28,498 nt of DNA from CAG-791 sp045546175 (GTDB lineage Bacteria; Bacillota; Clostridia; Lachnospirales; Lachnospiraceae): the NCBI GenBank assembly GCA_045546175.1, contig JAZQCI010000082.1, forward strand, positions 1 through 28,498. The letters run 5' to 3'. The position numbers were made by a program, and so were the translations under genes. A model generated the notes under the pieces. That model was not told the origin of the DNA. It made no database searches and was given only the letters and a program-made list of their open reading frames with translations. Shown in pieces: positions 16,064-24,438 of the stretch; the stretch's first letter is position 1, and every line of letters begins with the position of its first letter.

Positions 16064-17256
16064 TTCTCGTCGCCTCCCTTCTTGCTGCCGTCCGCAGAGG
16101 CCGGCGTCTCAGTCTTGCCCGCAGCAGGCGTCTCAATCGGAACGTCGTTGCTGTTGGCAGTGTTTTTACTGCGCTTTGCGATCTGCGTATTGATGAAATA
16201 CCGGAAGAACGCAACGAAGCCGCAGAGGTAAATGATGATCGCGGAGATCAGATCGGAGATCTGCGCCGGATAAACTGCTTTGTCCAGATAGGAACCGCCG
16301 CTCGTAATGTGCTGGATGAAGTACGAGGAGAAGATGGTTCCGATCGGGTGCAGGCCGCCCAGGAAGGTGGCCGCGATGCCGTTGAAGCCCATGCCGGGAA
16401 CGGAGGACTGTGTGACGCTCCACTGCTCGAAGCCCGACAGGAAGAGGAACGAAGCTCCCAGGCCTGCCAGGGCGCCGCCGATGGCCAGTGTCAAAATAGT
16501 GTTGGTCTTCTCTTTCATTCCGCTGTACTTGGCGGCTTCTTTGTTGAGTCCGGTGGCCCTGAGTTCATAGCCGAACACGGTCTTATTGAGAACGACCCAG
16601 ATCAGCACTGCGATCAGGACGGAAAGCGGGATCGCGATCGTGACGTATTTGTTGTTGCCGAAGATGGCGCCGAGTCCCATTGTGGGAAGGAGCGCGGAAG
16701 GGTTTTCCGACGACAGTGCCAGTGTGTAAGGGCTCGCGGTCTCCTTGACCGGGGTGAGCGCCATATTGACGGTGTAGAGGCCAATCCAGTTGAGCATGAT
16801 GCCCGAGATGACCTCATTGACGTTTCGGTAAGCCTTGAGAACGCCTACAGCCGCGCCGAAGACGGCACCTGCGACCATGGAGAGGAGCAGGCATACCGGC
16901 CAGGGCATCTTCCATACCAGGGCGGCATAGAGGCAGAGACCTGCGCCGGCCACATACTGTCCGGCCGCGCCGATATTGAACAGACCTGCGGAATAGCAGA
17001 ACTGAACGGAGAGGGCGCACATCAGGAGAGGCGCTGTTTTGACAAGGGTGTTGCCAAAATATTTCATGGCCGCCTTGCCGCTTCCATAGGTGAGGAAGTT
17101 CTTGAGGATCGTGATAATGCCTTTCGTCGCCTGCGCGGGATTGATGATGAGCAGGACGATGTAGCCAATCAGAAGTCCCGCGACGATGCAGACAAGCGAG
17201 GCGAGGAGCGTCTGAAAGCTCTGATTGCTCAGAAGCGATTTGTTGTTCTTTTTCAT
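16060..17256 (-). CDS. ABC transporter permease, nucleoside/BMP family (NupP type)
   Basis: A 398-residue integral membrane protein of the BPD_transp_2 permease family. The N-terminus (MKKNNKSLLSNQSF) is cytoplasmic, and the first helix starts near residue 14. A core similar to the short permease is present (LFNIGAAGQYVAGAGLCLYAALV), as is the coupling loop containing LRATGLNKEAAKYSGM. The C-terminal 45 residues after the last helix are hydrophilic, ending TPAAGKTETPASADGSKKGGDEK, a low-complexity tail not needed for the fold. It overlaps the ATPase gene upstream and the second permease downstream by 4 bp each. Substrate is probably a nucleoside, by family. Confidence 0.92.
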   Translation of the reverse strand: MKKNNKSLLSNQSFQTLLASLVCIVAGLLIGYIVLLIINPAQATKGIITILKNFLTYGSGKAAMKYFGNTLVKTAPLLMCALSVQFCYSAGLFNIGAAGQYVAGAGLCLYAALVWKMPWPVCLLLSMVAGAVFGAAVGVLKAYRNVNEVISGIMLNWIGLYTVNMALTPVKETASPYTLALSSENPSALLPTMGLGAIFGNNKYVTIAIPLSVLIAVLIWVVLNKTVFGYELRATGLNKEAAKYSGMKEKTNTILTLAIGGALAGLGASFLFLSGFEQWSVTQSSVPGMGFNGIAATFLGGLHPIGTIFSSYFIQHITSGGSYLDKAVYPAQISDLISAIIIYLCGFVAFFRYFINTQIAKRSKNTANSNDVPIETPAAGKTETPASADGSKKGGDEK

Positions 17257-18788
17257 GCCGTGTGTCCCTCCTTCCTTGCGCCTGCCATGTACAGACCGAG
17301 TTCTTCACGGGTGGTCTTGGCCGGGTCGAACTCGCCGACGATCTCGCCCTCGTACATTACAAGGATGCGGTCCGGGACGCCCAGGACCTCCTCGAGCTCG
17401 AGGGATACCAGAAGGACGGCCTTGCCGGCGTCTCTCTGGGCGATCAGCTGTCTGTGAATATACTCGATCGCACCTACGTCAAGTCCGCGGGTGGGCTGAA
17501 CCGCGATCAGAAGTTCGGGGTTCTTCTCCAGCTCACGGGCGATGATGGCCTTTTGCTGGTTGCCGCCGGACATGGAGCGGACGATTGTGACCGGGCCTTC
17601 GCCGCTTCGGACGTCGAACTGGTCGATCAGCTTCTCGGAGAAAGAGCGGATCTCGGGCTTTTTCAAAAAGCCTGCGGAGTTACTGAAATCAGGAGAGAAA
17701 TATCTCTGCAGGACCATGTTGTATTCCAGGGAATAGTCCAGGACCAGGCCGTGTTTGTGGCGGTCCTCCGGGATGTGGCTCATGCCGCTGGTGGAGCGCT
17801 CGCGGATGGAGCAGTTTGTGATGTCTTTTCCCTTGAGCGTGATCTTGCCGCCGGCAAGCGGTTCAAGGCCGGAGAGGCCGTAGACCAGCTCGGACTGGCC
17901 GTTTCCGTCGATTCCGGCGATGCAGACGATCTCGCCCGCGCGAACGGTGAAGCTCACATTGTTGACGGCCATCTTGGAGCCCCTCTTGGAGGCGACGGAC
18001 ATGTTCTCCACGCGCAGGACTTCTTCGCCGGGGTGGGCGGGCGTCTTGTCTACCTTGAGGCTGACGTCGCGGCCGACCATCATGCGGCTCAGCTCTTCCT
18101 GGGAGGTGTCCTTGATGTTGACCGTTCCGATGTATTTGCCGCGGCGAAGTACGCTGCAGCGGTCCGCAACAGTCATGATCTCATTGAGCTTGTGGGAGAT
18201 GAACAGGATCGATTTGCCTTCTTTTGAGAGGTTCTTCATGATCACCATGAGGTCGTCGATCTCGGCGGGCGTCAGCACGGCGGTGGGCTCGTCGAAGATG
18301 AGGATCTGGTTGTCTCTGTAGAGCATCTTGAGGATCTCGGTGCGCTGCTGCATACCGACGGTGATATCCTCTATTTTGGCGTCCAGGTCGACCTTGAGGC
18401 CGTACTTCTCGGAGAGCTCCGTTACTTTCTTACGGGCTTCTTCTTTCTGCAGGACGCCGTATTTGGTGGTCTCGGCGCCGAGAATGATGTTGTCGAGAAC
18501 GGTGAAGCACTGCACGAGCATGAAGTGCTGGTGGACCATTCCGATGCCCAGGTCGTTGGCGTCGTTGGGATTGTTGATCTTTACCTCCTTGCCGTCCTTC
18601 TTGATGACGCCCTCTTCGGGCTGGTACATGCCGAACAGCACGGACATCAGTGTAGACTTTCCTGCGCCGTTTTCCCCGAGCAGCGCGTGGATCTCGCCCT
18701 TCCTCAATTGCAGAGTGATATTGTCATTTGCAATGATTCCGGGAAATCTCTTTGTGATGTTCAGCATCTCAATTGCGTATTCAGACAA
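17253..18788 (-). CDS. Double ABC ATPase of nucleoside/BMP transporter (NupO type)
   Basis: A 511-residue protein made of two fused ABC ATPase halves, as in NupO and RbsA-type importers. The first half has Walker A GENGAGKST (about residues 37-45), the signature-like VGMQQRTEI and Walker B ILIFDEPTAVLTP. The second half has a degenerate Walker A (GIDGNGQSE), a canonical signature MSGGNQQK and Walker B LLIAVQPTRGLD, which lacks the usual acidic residue. Such asymmetry is normal in this family, where one site hydrolyses ATP. The gene has a 4-bp overlap with the permease downstream. It is separated from the upstream lipoprotein gene by 214 bp containing a terminator-like hairpin. Confidence 0.94.
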   Translation of the reverse strand: MSEYAIEMLNITKRFPGIIANDNITLQLRKGEIHALLGENGAGKSTLMSVLFGMYQPEEGVIKKDGKEVKINNPNDANDLGIGMVHQHFMLVQCFTVLDNIILGAETTKYGVLQKEEARKKVTELSEKYGLKVDLDAKIEDITVGMQQRTEILKMLYRDNQILIFDEPTAVLTPAEIDDLMVIMKNLSKEGKSILFISHKLNEIMTVADRCSVLRRGKYIGTVNIKDTSQEELSRMMVGRDVSLKVDKTPAHPGEEVLRVENMSVASKRGSKMAVNNVSFTVRAGEIVCIAGIDGNGQSELVYGLSGLEPLAGGKITLKGKDITNCSIRERSTSGMSHIPEDRHKHGLVLDYSLEYNMVLQRYFSPDFSNSAGFLKKPEIRSFSEKLIDQFDVRSGEGPVTIVRSMSGGNQQKAIIARELEKNPELLIAVQPTRGLDVGAIEYIHRQLIAQRDAGKAVLLVSLELEEVLGVPDRILVMYEGEIVGEFDPAKTTREELGLYMAGARKEGHTA

Positions 18789-18892
18789 GATGGATTCCCC
18801 CCTTCTTCTCGGGAGTTTTACTCCCGGTATGATTTGCTGTCATAGCGGTCTTGTGTTTCACACAAAACATTACTTTTATTTTAACAAGTTAC

Positions 18893-18928
18893 AAAAAGAA
18901 AGGGAACAACATTTATTGTTGTTCCCTT
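18893..18928 (-). terminator. Intra-operon terminator between lipoprotein and ATPase genes
   Basis: AAGGGAACAACA pairs with TGTTGTTCCCTT around 4 nt (12 bp), and the minus-strand exit is TCTTTTTG. Partial read-through here would give more lipoprotein mRNA than transporter mRNA, a common arrangement for binding-protein importers. Confidence 0.85.
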
Positions 18929-19002
18929 AAATGATTATCGCCGATTATTGTCGGGGAAGTCCCCCTTGTGACGAATCAGTCGGTGCCTTATTCCGGCGTT
19001 GG

Positions 19003-20193
19003 TTACTTGATGTTGCCGAGGAATGTGACAGCGACAGTGTCAGCTGCGGGCTCTGCTGCGGATGCATCGACAGTGACCTTGACGCTTCCGTCTGCCAGAG
19101 ACTTGACAAGTGCCTTGTAGTCATCCTGTGTGAAGCCGTCGTTCCAAACGGTGGACTCCATAGGAAGCTGCACATAGTTGAGAGTCGGATCGTCGCCGGA
19201 GACCATGCCCAGAGACTGGATCTGTCCCTTGTACTCATCCCACTTGCCGTCCTTGATGGCGGTGAGCAGAGTGTTGACGGTTGCGCCAAGACCCTTCATT
19301 GCGCTGGTGATGGTCATGCCTTCGCCGTACTGGCCGTCTACGAGAGCCTTCTGGTCGACGTCGACGCCGATGAACTTGCCGCCTTCTTTGCCGGCTGCTT
19401 CAGCTGCGGAAGTGTAGATACCGCCGCCGCATGCGAAGACGACCTCTGTGCCGCCCTTGTACCATGTGTCCATAGCTGCTGTGATATCAGCGTCGCCGTA
19501 GAACTGGTTGCCGTATGCGTAGTTGATGGTTACGTCTGTGAGACCAAGTTCCTTAGCTGCGTCGTTGGCGCCTGCCACGAAGCCGTAGCCGTAACGGATA
19601 ACTGCGGGAACAGCCATGCCGCCGAGGAAGCCGAGCTTCTTATAGCCCATCTTGACAGCTGCGACACCTGCCATGTAGCCGGAAATCTCTTCCTGGTAAA
19701 CTGCGCTGTACACGTTCTCCTGAGAGTAGGTGTCTGTGCCCGCTGCGGTGCACAGGTCATACTCGGAAACGTCCAGAGCTACGAACTTAACTTCCGGATA
19801 AGTCTCGGCAGCTGCTACGATCGCCTCTGCGAAAGCATAGCCGGGAAGTACCAGAACGTTGTAGCCGTCTGCAACGGCCTTGTCGATCATGGCTTCACGC
19901 TCTGCGGTGGAGTCGCCTTCGGGCTTGTAGTATGTGAAGTCGATTCCGTTGGCCTCTGTGAAAGCCTTGCATGCCTCATAAGTGGTCTGGTTGAAAGACT
20001 GGTCGGTGATATCGCCGTAGTCTGTTACCATAGCGACCTTCATGTCGCTTGCTGCTGCCGCGTCGCCCGCTTCCTCGGTCTGCGCGCTCTCAGCCGGTGC
20101 GCTGTCAGTGCTCGTGGAAGTGGAGCCGCCGCAAGCCAGGAGCGATACTGCTGTTACTGCTGCTACAAGAACAGCTAACAATCTCTTCTTCAT
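19003..20193 (-). CDS. BMP family ABC transporter substrate-binding lipoprotein (NupN type)
   Basis: A 396-residue lipoprotein. It has a lipoprotein signal peptide with lipobox LLAC and lipidated Cys21, then a Ser/Thr/Glu-rich linker to about residue 48. The mature Bmp/PnrA-like domain starts DMKVAMVTDYGDITDQSFNQTTYEA, the family's typical first strand and ligand loop. Other family regions include VLPGYAFAEAIVAAAETYPEVKFVALD, YMAGVAAVKMGYKKLGFLGGM and VVFACGGGIYTSAAEAA. Bmp-family proteins bind nucleosides outside the membrane and deliver them to the permeases. AGGAGG precedes ATG 20193, and the promoter lies at 20250-20278. It is divergent from the PfkB kinase gene. Confidence 0.95.
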   Translation of the reverse strand: MKKRLLAVLVAAVTAVSLLACGGSTSTSTDSAPAESAQTEEAGDAAAASDMKVAMVTDYGDITDQSFNQTTYEACKAFTEANGIDFTYYKPEGDSTAEREAMIDKAVADGYNVLVLPGYAFAEAIVAAAETYPEVKFVALDVSEYDLCTAAGTDTYSQENVYSAVYQEEISGYMAGVAAVKMGYKKLGFLGGMAVPAVIRYGYGFVAGANDAAKELGLTDVTINYAYGNQFYGDADITAAMDTWYKGGTEVVFACGGGIYTSAAEAAGKEGGKFIGVDVDQKALVDGQYGEGMTITSAMKGLGATVNTLLTAIKDGKWDEYKGQIQSLGMVSGDDPTLNYVQLPMESTVWNDGFTQDDYKALVKSLADGSVKVTVDASAAEPAADTVAVTFLGNIK

Positions 20194-20249
20194 TAACGAA
20201 TCCTCCTTTATCCAAACATGGATGCGAACTTTGAAAAAGCTACTATTCT

Positions 20250-20278
20250 ATTATAGTTGCAAATTCTGGAAATGTCGA
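20250..20278 (-). promoter_or_regulatory. Promoter of the nucleoside-transport operon
   Basis: On the minus strand TCGACA (20278-20273) and TATAAT (20255-20250) are separated by exactly 17 bases, with only one -35 mismatch. Transcription should start near 20243, about 50 nt before the lipoprotein gene. Confidence 0.75.
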
Positions 20279-20344
20279 TATATAACCACCCGTGAGTTCT
20301 GTACAATACATCAGTTATTTTGCTACAATTATAAATATTCAGCA

Positions 20345-20415
20345 CCCCGGAAAAAAGATCAAAATAAGGGCCGGGGAGCTCGCTCATCGGAACGTCTTTG
20401 ATCTTTTTTTCGGGG
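20345..20415. repeat. 19-bp inverted repeat upstream of the kinase gene
   Basis: Arms 20345-20363 and 20397-20415 (CCCCGGAAAAAAGATCAAA and its complement with one G/A difference) enclose 33 bases that contain a CCGG-type inner hairpin. The right arm includes TTTTTTT. On the plus strand it lies in the likely leader of the kinase-oxidoreductase operon; on the minus strand it is upstream of the importer promoter. Confidence 0.8.
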
Positions 20416-20443
20416 CGGACAAGGCAGATAAGGGGTGACAGAG

Positions 20444-21406
20444 ATGGGAATCGTGGTGATCGGAGCGGCCTTTGTGGATGTCAAGGGATATCCCCTCGCG
20501 CAGTATATTCCGGGCGGCCGCAACGTAGGGCGCGTGATGCAGGTGCATGGAGGCGTGGGCCGAAATGTCGTGGAAGATATCGCCAATGTGGAATTGCGGC
20601 CCACATTTGTGAGTGTGGTGGATGATACGGGCCTTAGCGACGACGTCGTGAGAAACCTGATCCGCCATAAGGTGGAGATCCGCTATGTGGCGCGAAGCCC
20701 GGAGGGGCTCGGCACCTGGCTGGCGATCTTTGACAACGACGGGGACGTGATCGCGTCGATCTCCAGGAGGCCGGACCTGACCGTCATCGGGGAGATCCTC
20801 GATGAGCACGGGGACGAGATCTTCAGCGAGGCGGACAGTATCGTCGTAGAATTTGATATCGAGCAGCCGATCCTCAAGAGAGTGCTGGATCTCGCCGAGA
20901 AGCACGGGAAAGAAGTCTATACCGTGATCTCCAACATGGGCATTGCCATGAAGCGGCGCGATCTTCTGCAGAGAACTTCGGTGCTCGTCTGCAACGAGCA
21001 GGAGGCGGGGATGCTCTTCGCCGAGGACTATACGGGTATTTCGCCCCAGGATCTGGCGCAGATCATAGTCCGCAGGGCGCGGCTCTCGGGAATCCCCCGG
21101 ATCGTCGTGACGCTCGGAAGCCGGGGAGCCGTTTACGCGGACAGTGAAGGCGAAGCGGGAGTCTGTCCGGCCCTTCGAGTGGATGTCGTGGATACGACGG
21201 GAGCGGGCGACGCCTTTTTTGCCGGGGTGGCGATCGGCCTCACCTACGGGAAGACGCTGGGCGATTCCTGTGTGATCGGAACGCGCCTTGCGGCTTCGGT
21301 GATCGCCTCGAGAGAAAACGTCTGCCCCAGATTCAGGCCGGAGGAATTCGGAATCGAATCACCTGCGGGAAACAGCAATAACAGACAGGAGGGTAACAGC
21401 AAATGA
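20444..21406 (+). CDS. PfkB-family carbohydrate/nucleoside kinase
   Basis: A 320-residue ribokinase-like sugar kinase. The N-terminal glycine-rich segment GGVGRNVVEDIA is the substrate-side motif. The C-terminal signature DTTGAGDAFFAG spans residues 250-261, with catalytic base Asp256 and the anion hole. TLGSRGAVYA is the ATP-site motif. Length is typical. ATG 20444 has AAGGGG 8 bases before it; an in-frame GTG at 20435 overlaps that RBS. The gene is divergent from the nucleoside importer, so a nucleoside, pseudouridine or ribose derivative is a plausible substrate. Within PfkB, sequence alone cannot fix this. It overlaps the oxidoreductase gene by 4 bp (ATGA). Confidence 0.9.
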   Translation: MGIVVIGAAFVDVKGYPLAQYIPGGRNVGRVMQVHGGVGRNVVEDIANVELRPTFVSVVDDTGLSDDVVRNLIRHKVEIRYVARSPEGLGTWLAIFDNDGDVIASISRRPDLTVIGEILDEHGDEIFSEADSIVVEFDIEQPILKRVLDLAEKHGKEVYTVISNMGIAMKRRDLLQRTSVLVCNEQEAGMLFAEDYTGISPQDLAQIIVRRARLSGIPRIVVTLGSRGAVYADSEGEAGVCPALRVDVVDTTGAGDAFFAGVAIGLTYGKTLGDSCVIGTRLAASVIASRENVCPRFRPEEFGIESPAGNSNNRQEGNSK

Positions 21407-24207
21407 AAGACCAGAAAAACCGCATGGTCAACGAGAGGGACTTCAGGCAGGATCCCAATTACGTGGCGCCGGACAAGGAGAAGGAGAAACTGATCTTACA
21501 GCTTGGGACTATGATCACGGACCGCTACCTTGTCAAATATTCAAGGACCATGAAAACGGATGATCCGGAGTACTGGGCGCTCGACGAGGTTCTCACGAAG
21601 GAGGAGGCGAAGTTCCTCCTGAGCTTCAAGAAGACCCGCGTGCCTTACGACATCGAAGATCTCGCGAAGATGAATAAGATGTCTTACGAGAAGACGAAGA
21701 AGATGGTGGACCACCTGGTGTGGGTGGGCCTCATCGAGATGACCCGCGAGAACCCGGATCACCACAAGCAGTACAATGTGCCGATCTTCGTGCCCGGCTC
21801 CGCGGAGTTCATGATGATGAACGACGAGCTGACGGCGCAGCATCCCAAACTGGCCACCTTCTTTAACCTGATGACTCAGATGCCTCTGGAGAATGTGACG
21901 CCCATGATCCCTCCGGGAGGCGCGGGAGTCGGCATGCATGTCATCCCCGTTGAGAAGGCCATCGAGAGCGAGAACATGTCCGCCAGCGTGGAGCACATCT
22001 CCCACTGGCTGAGCAAGTACGACAAATACTCTGTCGGACAATGTACCTGCAGAAAGCAGCAGACCATGCGCGGCGAGGGCTCGGGCGAGATCAACGGCGA
22101 GTTCTGCATGGGCATGGGCGATATGGCGGAGTACTGCGTCGACAGAGGCATGGGCCGCTATATCTCTTATGAGGAGGCGCTGGAGATCCTGCAGAGGGCG
22201 GAGCGCCACGGCTTTGTCCACCAGATCACCAATATCGACGGCAGTGAGAAAATAGTGGCGATCTGCAACTGCGCGCCCGGCGTCTGCAACGCGCTCAGGA
22301 CCAGCCAGCTCTACAACACGCCCAATATGTCCAGAAGCGCCTATCGGGCACATGTGGACAAGCTCAAGTGCGTCGCCTGCGGAAAGTGCGTGGAAGTATG
22401 TCCGGTCGGCGCGGCCAAGCTCGGTCAGAAGCTGTGCACCAAGAAGGGCGAAGTGAAGTATCCGCTCACTCTTTTGCCCGATGAGACGGCGTGGAGTGCG
22501 GACCACTGGAATATCCATTACCGCGAAGACGCCAAGATCAACTGCTATGACACCGGCACGGCGCCCTGCAAGACGGCATGTCCCGCGCACCTGGCGGTGC
22601 AGGGCTATGTGAAGATGGCCGGAGAAGGCCGCTTCATGGACGCCTTAAAGCTCATCAAGCAGGACAACCCCTTCCCGGCGGTCTGCGGCGCGATCTGCAA
22701 CAGGCGCTGCGAGGACGCCTGCACGAGAGGCACGGTGGACGATCCCATCGCCATCGACGAGATCAAAAAATTCATCGCCGACCAGGAACTGCACGCCGAC
22801 AAGCGCTTCATCCCGATCTGCGAGAAGGACGACGGCGGCATGTGGGGACCCGACTACAAGATGGCGGTCATCGGCGCGGGCCCTGCCGGCATGACGGCGG
22901 CCTATTACCTGCGTACCCGCGGTTACGACGTCACCGTATTTGAGAAGGAGAGCCGTCCCGGCGGTATGCTGATGAACGGAATTCCGTCCTTCCGTCTGGA
23001 AAAGGACGTCATCGAGGCGGAGATCGACGTGCTTCGCGAGATGGGCGTCGAGTTCAAGTGCGGCGTGGAAGTCGGAAAAGATATCACGATCAAGGACCTC
23101 AAGAGAGAGGGCTATAAGGCCTTCTATCTGGCCATCGGCCTGCAGGGCGGCCGCAGGACCGGCGTGCCCGGCGAGGACGCGGAAGGCGTCGAGTCCGGCG
23201 TCAGCTTCCTGGCGAGGACCAACCAGGATCACACGATCCGTCTGAAGGGCGACGTCGTCGTCATCGGCGGCGGAAACGTGGCCGTGGACGTGGCCCGCAT
23301 GGCGGCCCGCGTCACGGACGGCAAAGTCACCATGCTCTGTCTGGAGAGCGAAGCGGAGATGCCTGCGGCCCGCGACGAAGTGGAAGAGGCCATCGCGGAA
23401 GGCGTCACGGTCATGAACGGCTGGGGTCCCAAGGAGATCCTGACAAAAGACGGCAAGGTGACGGGTATAGTCTTCAGAAAGTGCGTCTCCGTCTTTAATA
23501 AGGTTCATGTCTTTGAGCCGAAGTTCATGGAGGACAGCACGATCACCATCGAGTGCTCGAATGTCCTTGAGGCCATCGGCCAGTCCGCGCAGTGGGGTAA
23601 GCTTCTTGAAGGTACAAATGTGAAGCGTCACCTTAACGGCACGGTCAAGCACGATCCGCTGACCTTCGAGACCGGCGAGCCCGGCATCTTTGTGGGCGGC
23701 GACATCGCGCACGGCGCGCGCTTTGCCATCGACGCGATCGCGGACGGCAAGAAGGCCTGCGAGAGCATGCACCGCTACGTGCATCCCGGACAGTCCCAGA
23801 CCATCGCCCGCGACAAGCGCGAGTTCATCGAGCTGGACAAAGACAATATCGTCATTGAATCTTTTGACACCGCAAAGAGACAGGTGCCCGGCAGAAAGCC
23901 CGGCAATCCGGTCGGCACTTTCGCGGACCTGCGCCTGCCCCTCACGGAAGAGCAGATCAAGACGGAAGCTTCCAGATGCCTTGGCTGCGGCGCCACTGTC
24001 GTAGACCTTAATCGCTGCATCGGCTGCGGCCTGTGCACGACGCGCTGCGAATTCGACGCGATCCACCTCAGCAGGGATATTCCCGAGGCTTCCAACATGG
24101 TGCGCTGCGAGGACAAGCTGCCCGTGGTGGCAAAATATGCAGCGGCCAGAGAGATGAAGATCATCAAAAAGAAACTGACGGCCCCGAAGGGAAAGAAGAG
24201 GCGCTGA
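21403..24207 (+). CDS. Large FAD-dependent oxidoreductase with multiple Fe-S clusters
   Basis: A 934-residue flavoprotein related to the glutamate synthase small chain (GltD/NfnB) group. Residues 1-200 include a winged-helix-like segment (KTRVPYDIEDLAKMNKMSYEKTKKMVDHLV). Cysteines C214, C216, C288, C290 and C295 form a possible additional cluster site. C323, C326, C329 and C333 are a ferredoxin [4Fe-4S] motif. The GltD-like part then carries CxxxCPAHLAVQGYV and the VCGAICNRRCEDAC set near residues 430-460, FAD motif VIGAGPAGMTAA (from 489), and NADPH motif VIGGGNVAVDVAR (about 618). A C-terminal ferredoxin set at C859, C862, C872, C875, C878 and C882 follows. Such proteins move electrons between NAD(P)H and other carriers or partners. 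The actual partner is not in the window. GGAGGG precedes the ATG inside the kinase gene; the two are translationally coupled. Confidence 0.93.
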   Translation: MKDQKNRMVNERDFRQDPNYVAPDKEKEKLILQLGTMITDRYLVKYSRTMKTDDPEYWALDEVLTKEEAKFLLSFKKTRVPYDIEDLAKMNKMSYEKTKKMVDHLVWVGLIEMTRENPDHHKQYNVPIFVPGSAEFMMMNDELTAQHPKLATFFNLMTQMPLENVTPMIPPGGAGVGMHVIPVEKAIESENMSASVEHISHWLSKYDKYSVGQCTCRKQQTMRGEGSGEINGEFCMGMGDMAEYCVDRGMGRYISYEEALEILQRAERHGFVHQITNIDGSEKIVAICNCAPGVCNALRTSQLYNTPNMSRSAYRAHVDKLKCVACGKCVEVCPVGAAKLGQKLCTKKGEVKYPLTLLPDETAWSADHWNIHYREDAKINCYDTGTAPCKTACPAHLAVQGYVKMAGEGRFMDALKLIKQDNPFPAVCGAICNRRCEDACTRGTVDDPIAIDEIKKFIADQELHADKRFIPICEKDDGGMWGPDYKMAVIGAGPAGMTAAYYLRTRGYDVTVFEKESRPGGMLMNGIPSFRLEKDVIEAEIDVLREMGVEFKCGVEVGKDITIKDLKREGYKAFYLAIGLQGGRRTGVPGEDAEGVESGVSFLARTNQDHTIRLKGDVVVIGGGNVAVDVARMAARVTDGKVTMLCLESEAEMPAARDEVEEAIAEGVTVMNGWGPKEILTKDGKVTGIVFRKCVSVFNKVHVFEPKFMEDSTITIECSNVLEAIGQSAQWGKLLEGTNVKRHLNGTVKHDPLTFETGEPGIFVGGDIAHGARFAIDAIADGKKACESMHRYVHPGQSQTIARDKREFIELDKDNIVIESFDTAKRQVPGRKPGNPVGTFADLRLPLTEEQIKTEASRCLGCGATVVDLNRCIGCGLCTTRCEFDAIHLSRDIPEASNMVRCEDKLPVVAKYAAAREMKIIKKKLTAPKGKKRR

Positions 24208-24276
24208 TTTCGACACCGAGGTCAAAAAACAGGCGTTGATTTCGACACCGAGGTCAAAAATAGGCACTGATTTCGA
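24205..24276 (+). repeat. Short direct repeats at the end of the oxidoreductase gene
   Basis: A 24-bp sequence starting TGATTTCGACACCGAGG occurs at 24205-24228 and 24237-24260 (32-bp period), with a third partial copy from 24268. The first copy contains the stop codon of the oxidoreductase gene. Without that stop the frame would continue. Confidence 0.85.
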
Positions 24277-24306
24277 TACACAGATTTCCATACATTGACT
24301 GGAAAG

Positions 24307-24362
24307 ACGGAAATTTCCACAGTATTAGGAGGACATTCTTCCATGCTGTGGAAATTTTCCGT
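24307..24362 (+). repeat. Large inverted repeat with embedded mini-ORF upstream of PRD regulator
   Basis: Arms 24307-24322 (ACGGAAATTTCCACAG) and 24346-24362 are complementary over 16 bp with one bulged base and are separated by 23 bases. The loop contains AGGAGG followed 10 bases later by an ATG, which opens a 15-codon frame ending at 24390. The hairpin has no T-run on the plus strand. It sits just upstream of the likely promoter of the PRD regulator and about 100 bp after the oxidoreductase gene. Confidence 0.85.
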
Positions 24363-24363
24363 A

Positions 24364-24391
24364 TTAAGAGAAAACGGTATTTCGATATAAT
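24364..24391 (+). promoter_or_regulatory. Promoter of the PRD regulator gene
   Basis: TTAAGA (24364-24369) and TATAAT (24386-24391) with a 16-base spacer; the start would be near 24398, some 40 nt before the GTG start codon. Confidence 0.5.
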
Positions 24392-24438
24392 GAAAACAGG
24401 TATAAAAGGCGGACTTCTGATATGGGGGATACATACAG

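Noticed and set aside
22645..24291. Long minus-strand frame (548 codons) opposite the oxidoreductase gene
   Set aside because: It is the antisense of a clearly coding, motif-rich gene. The composition is a mirror of GC-rich codons, with no RBS and no recognisable domain.
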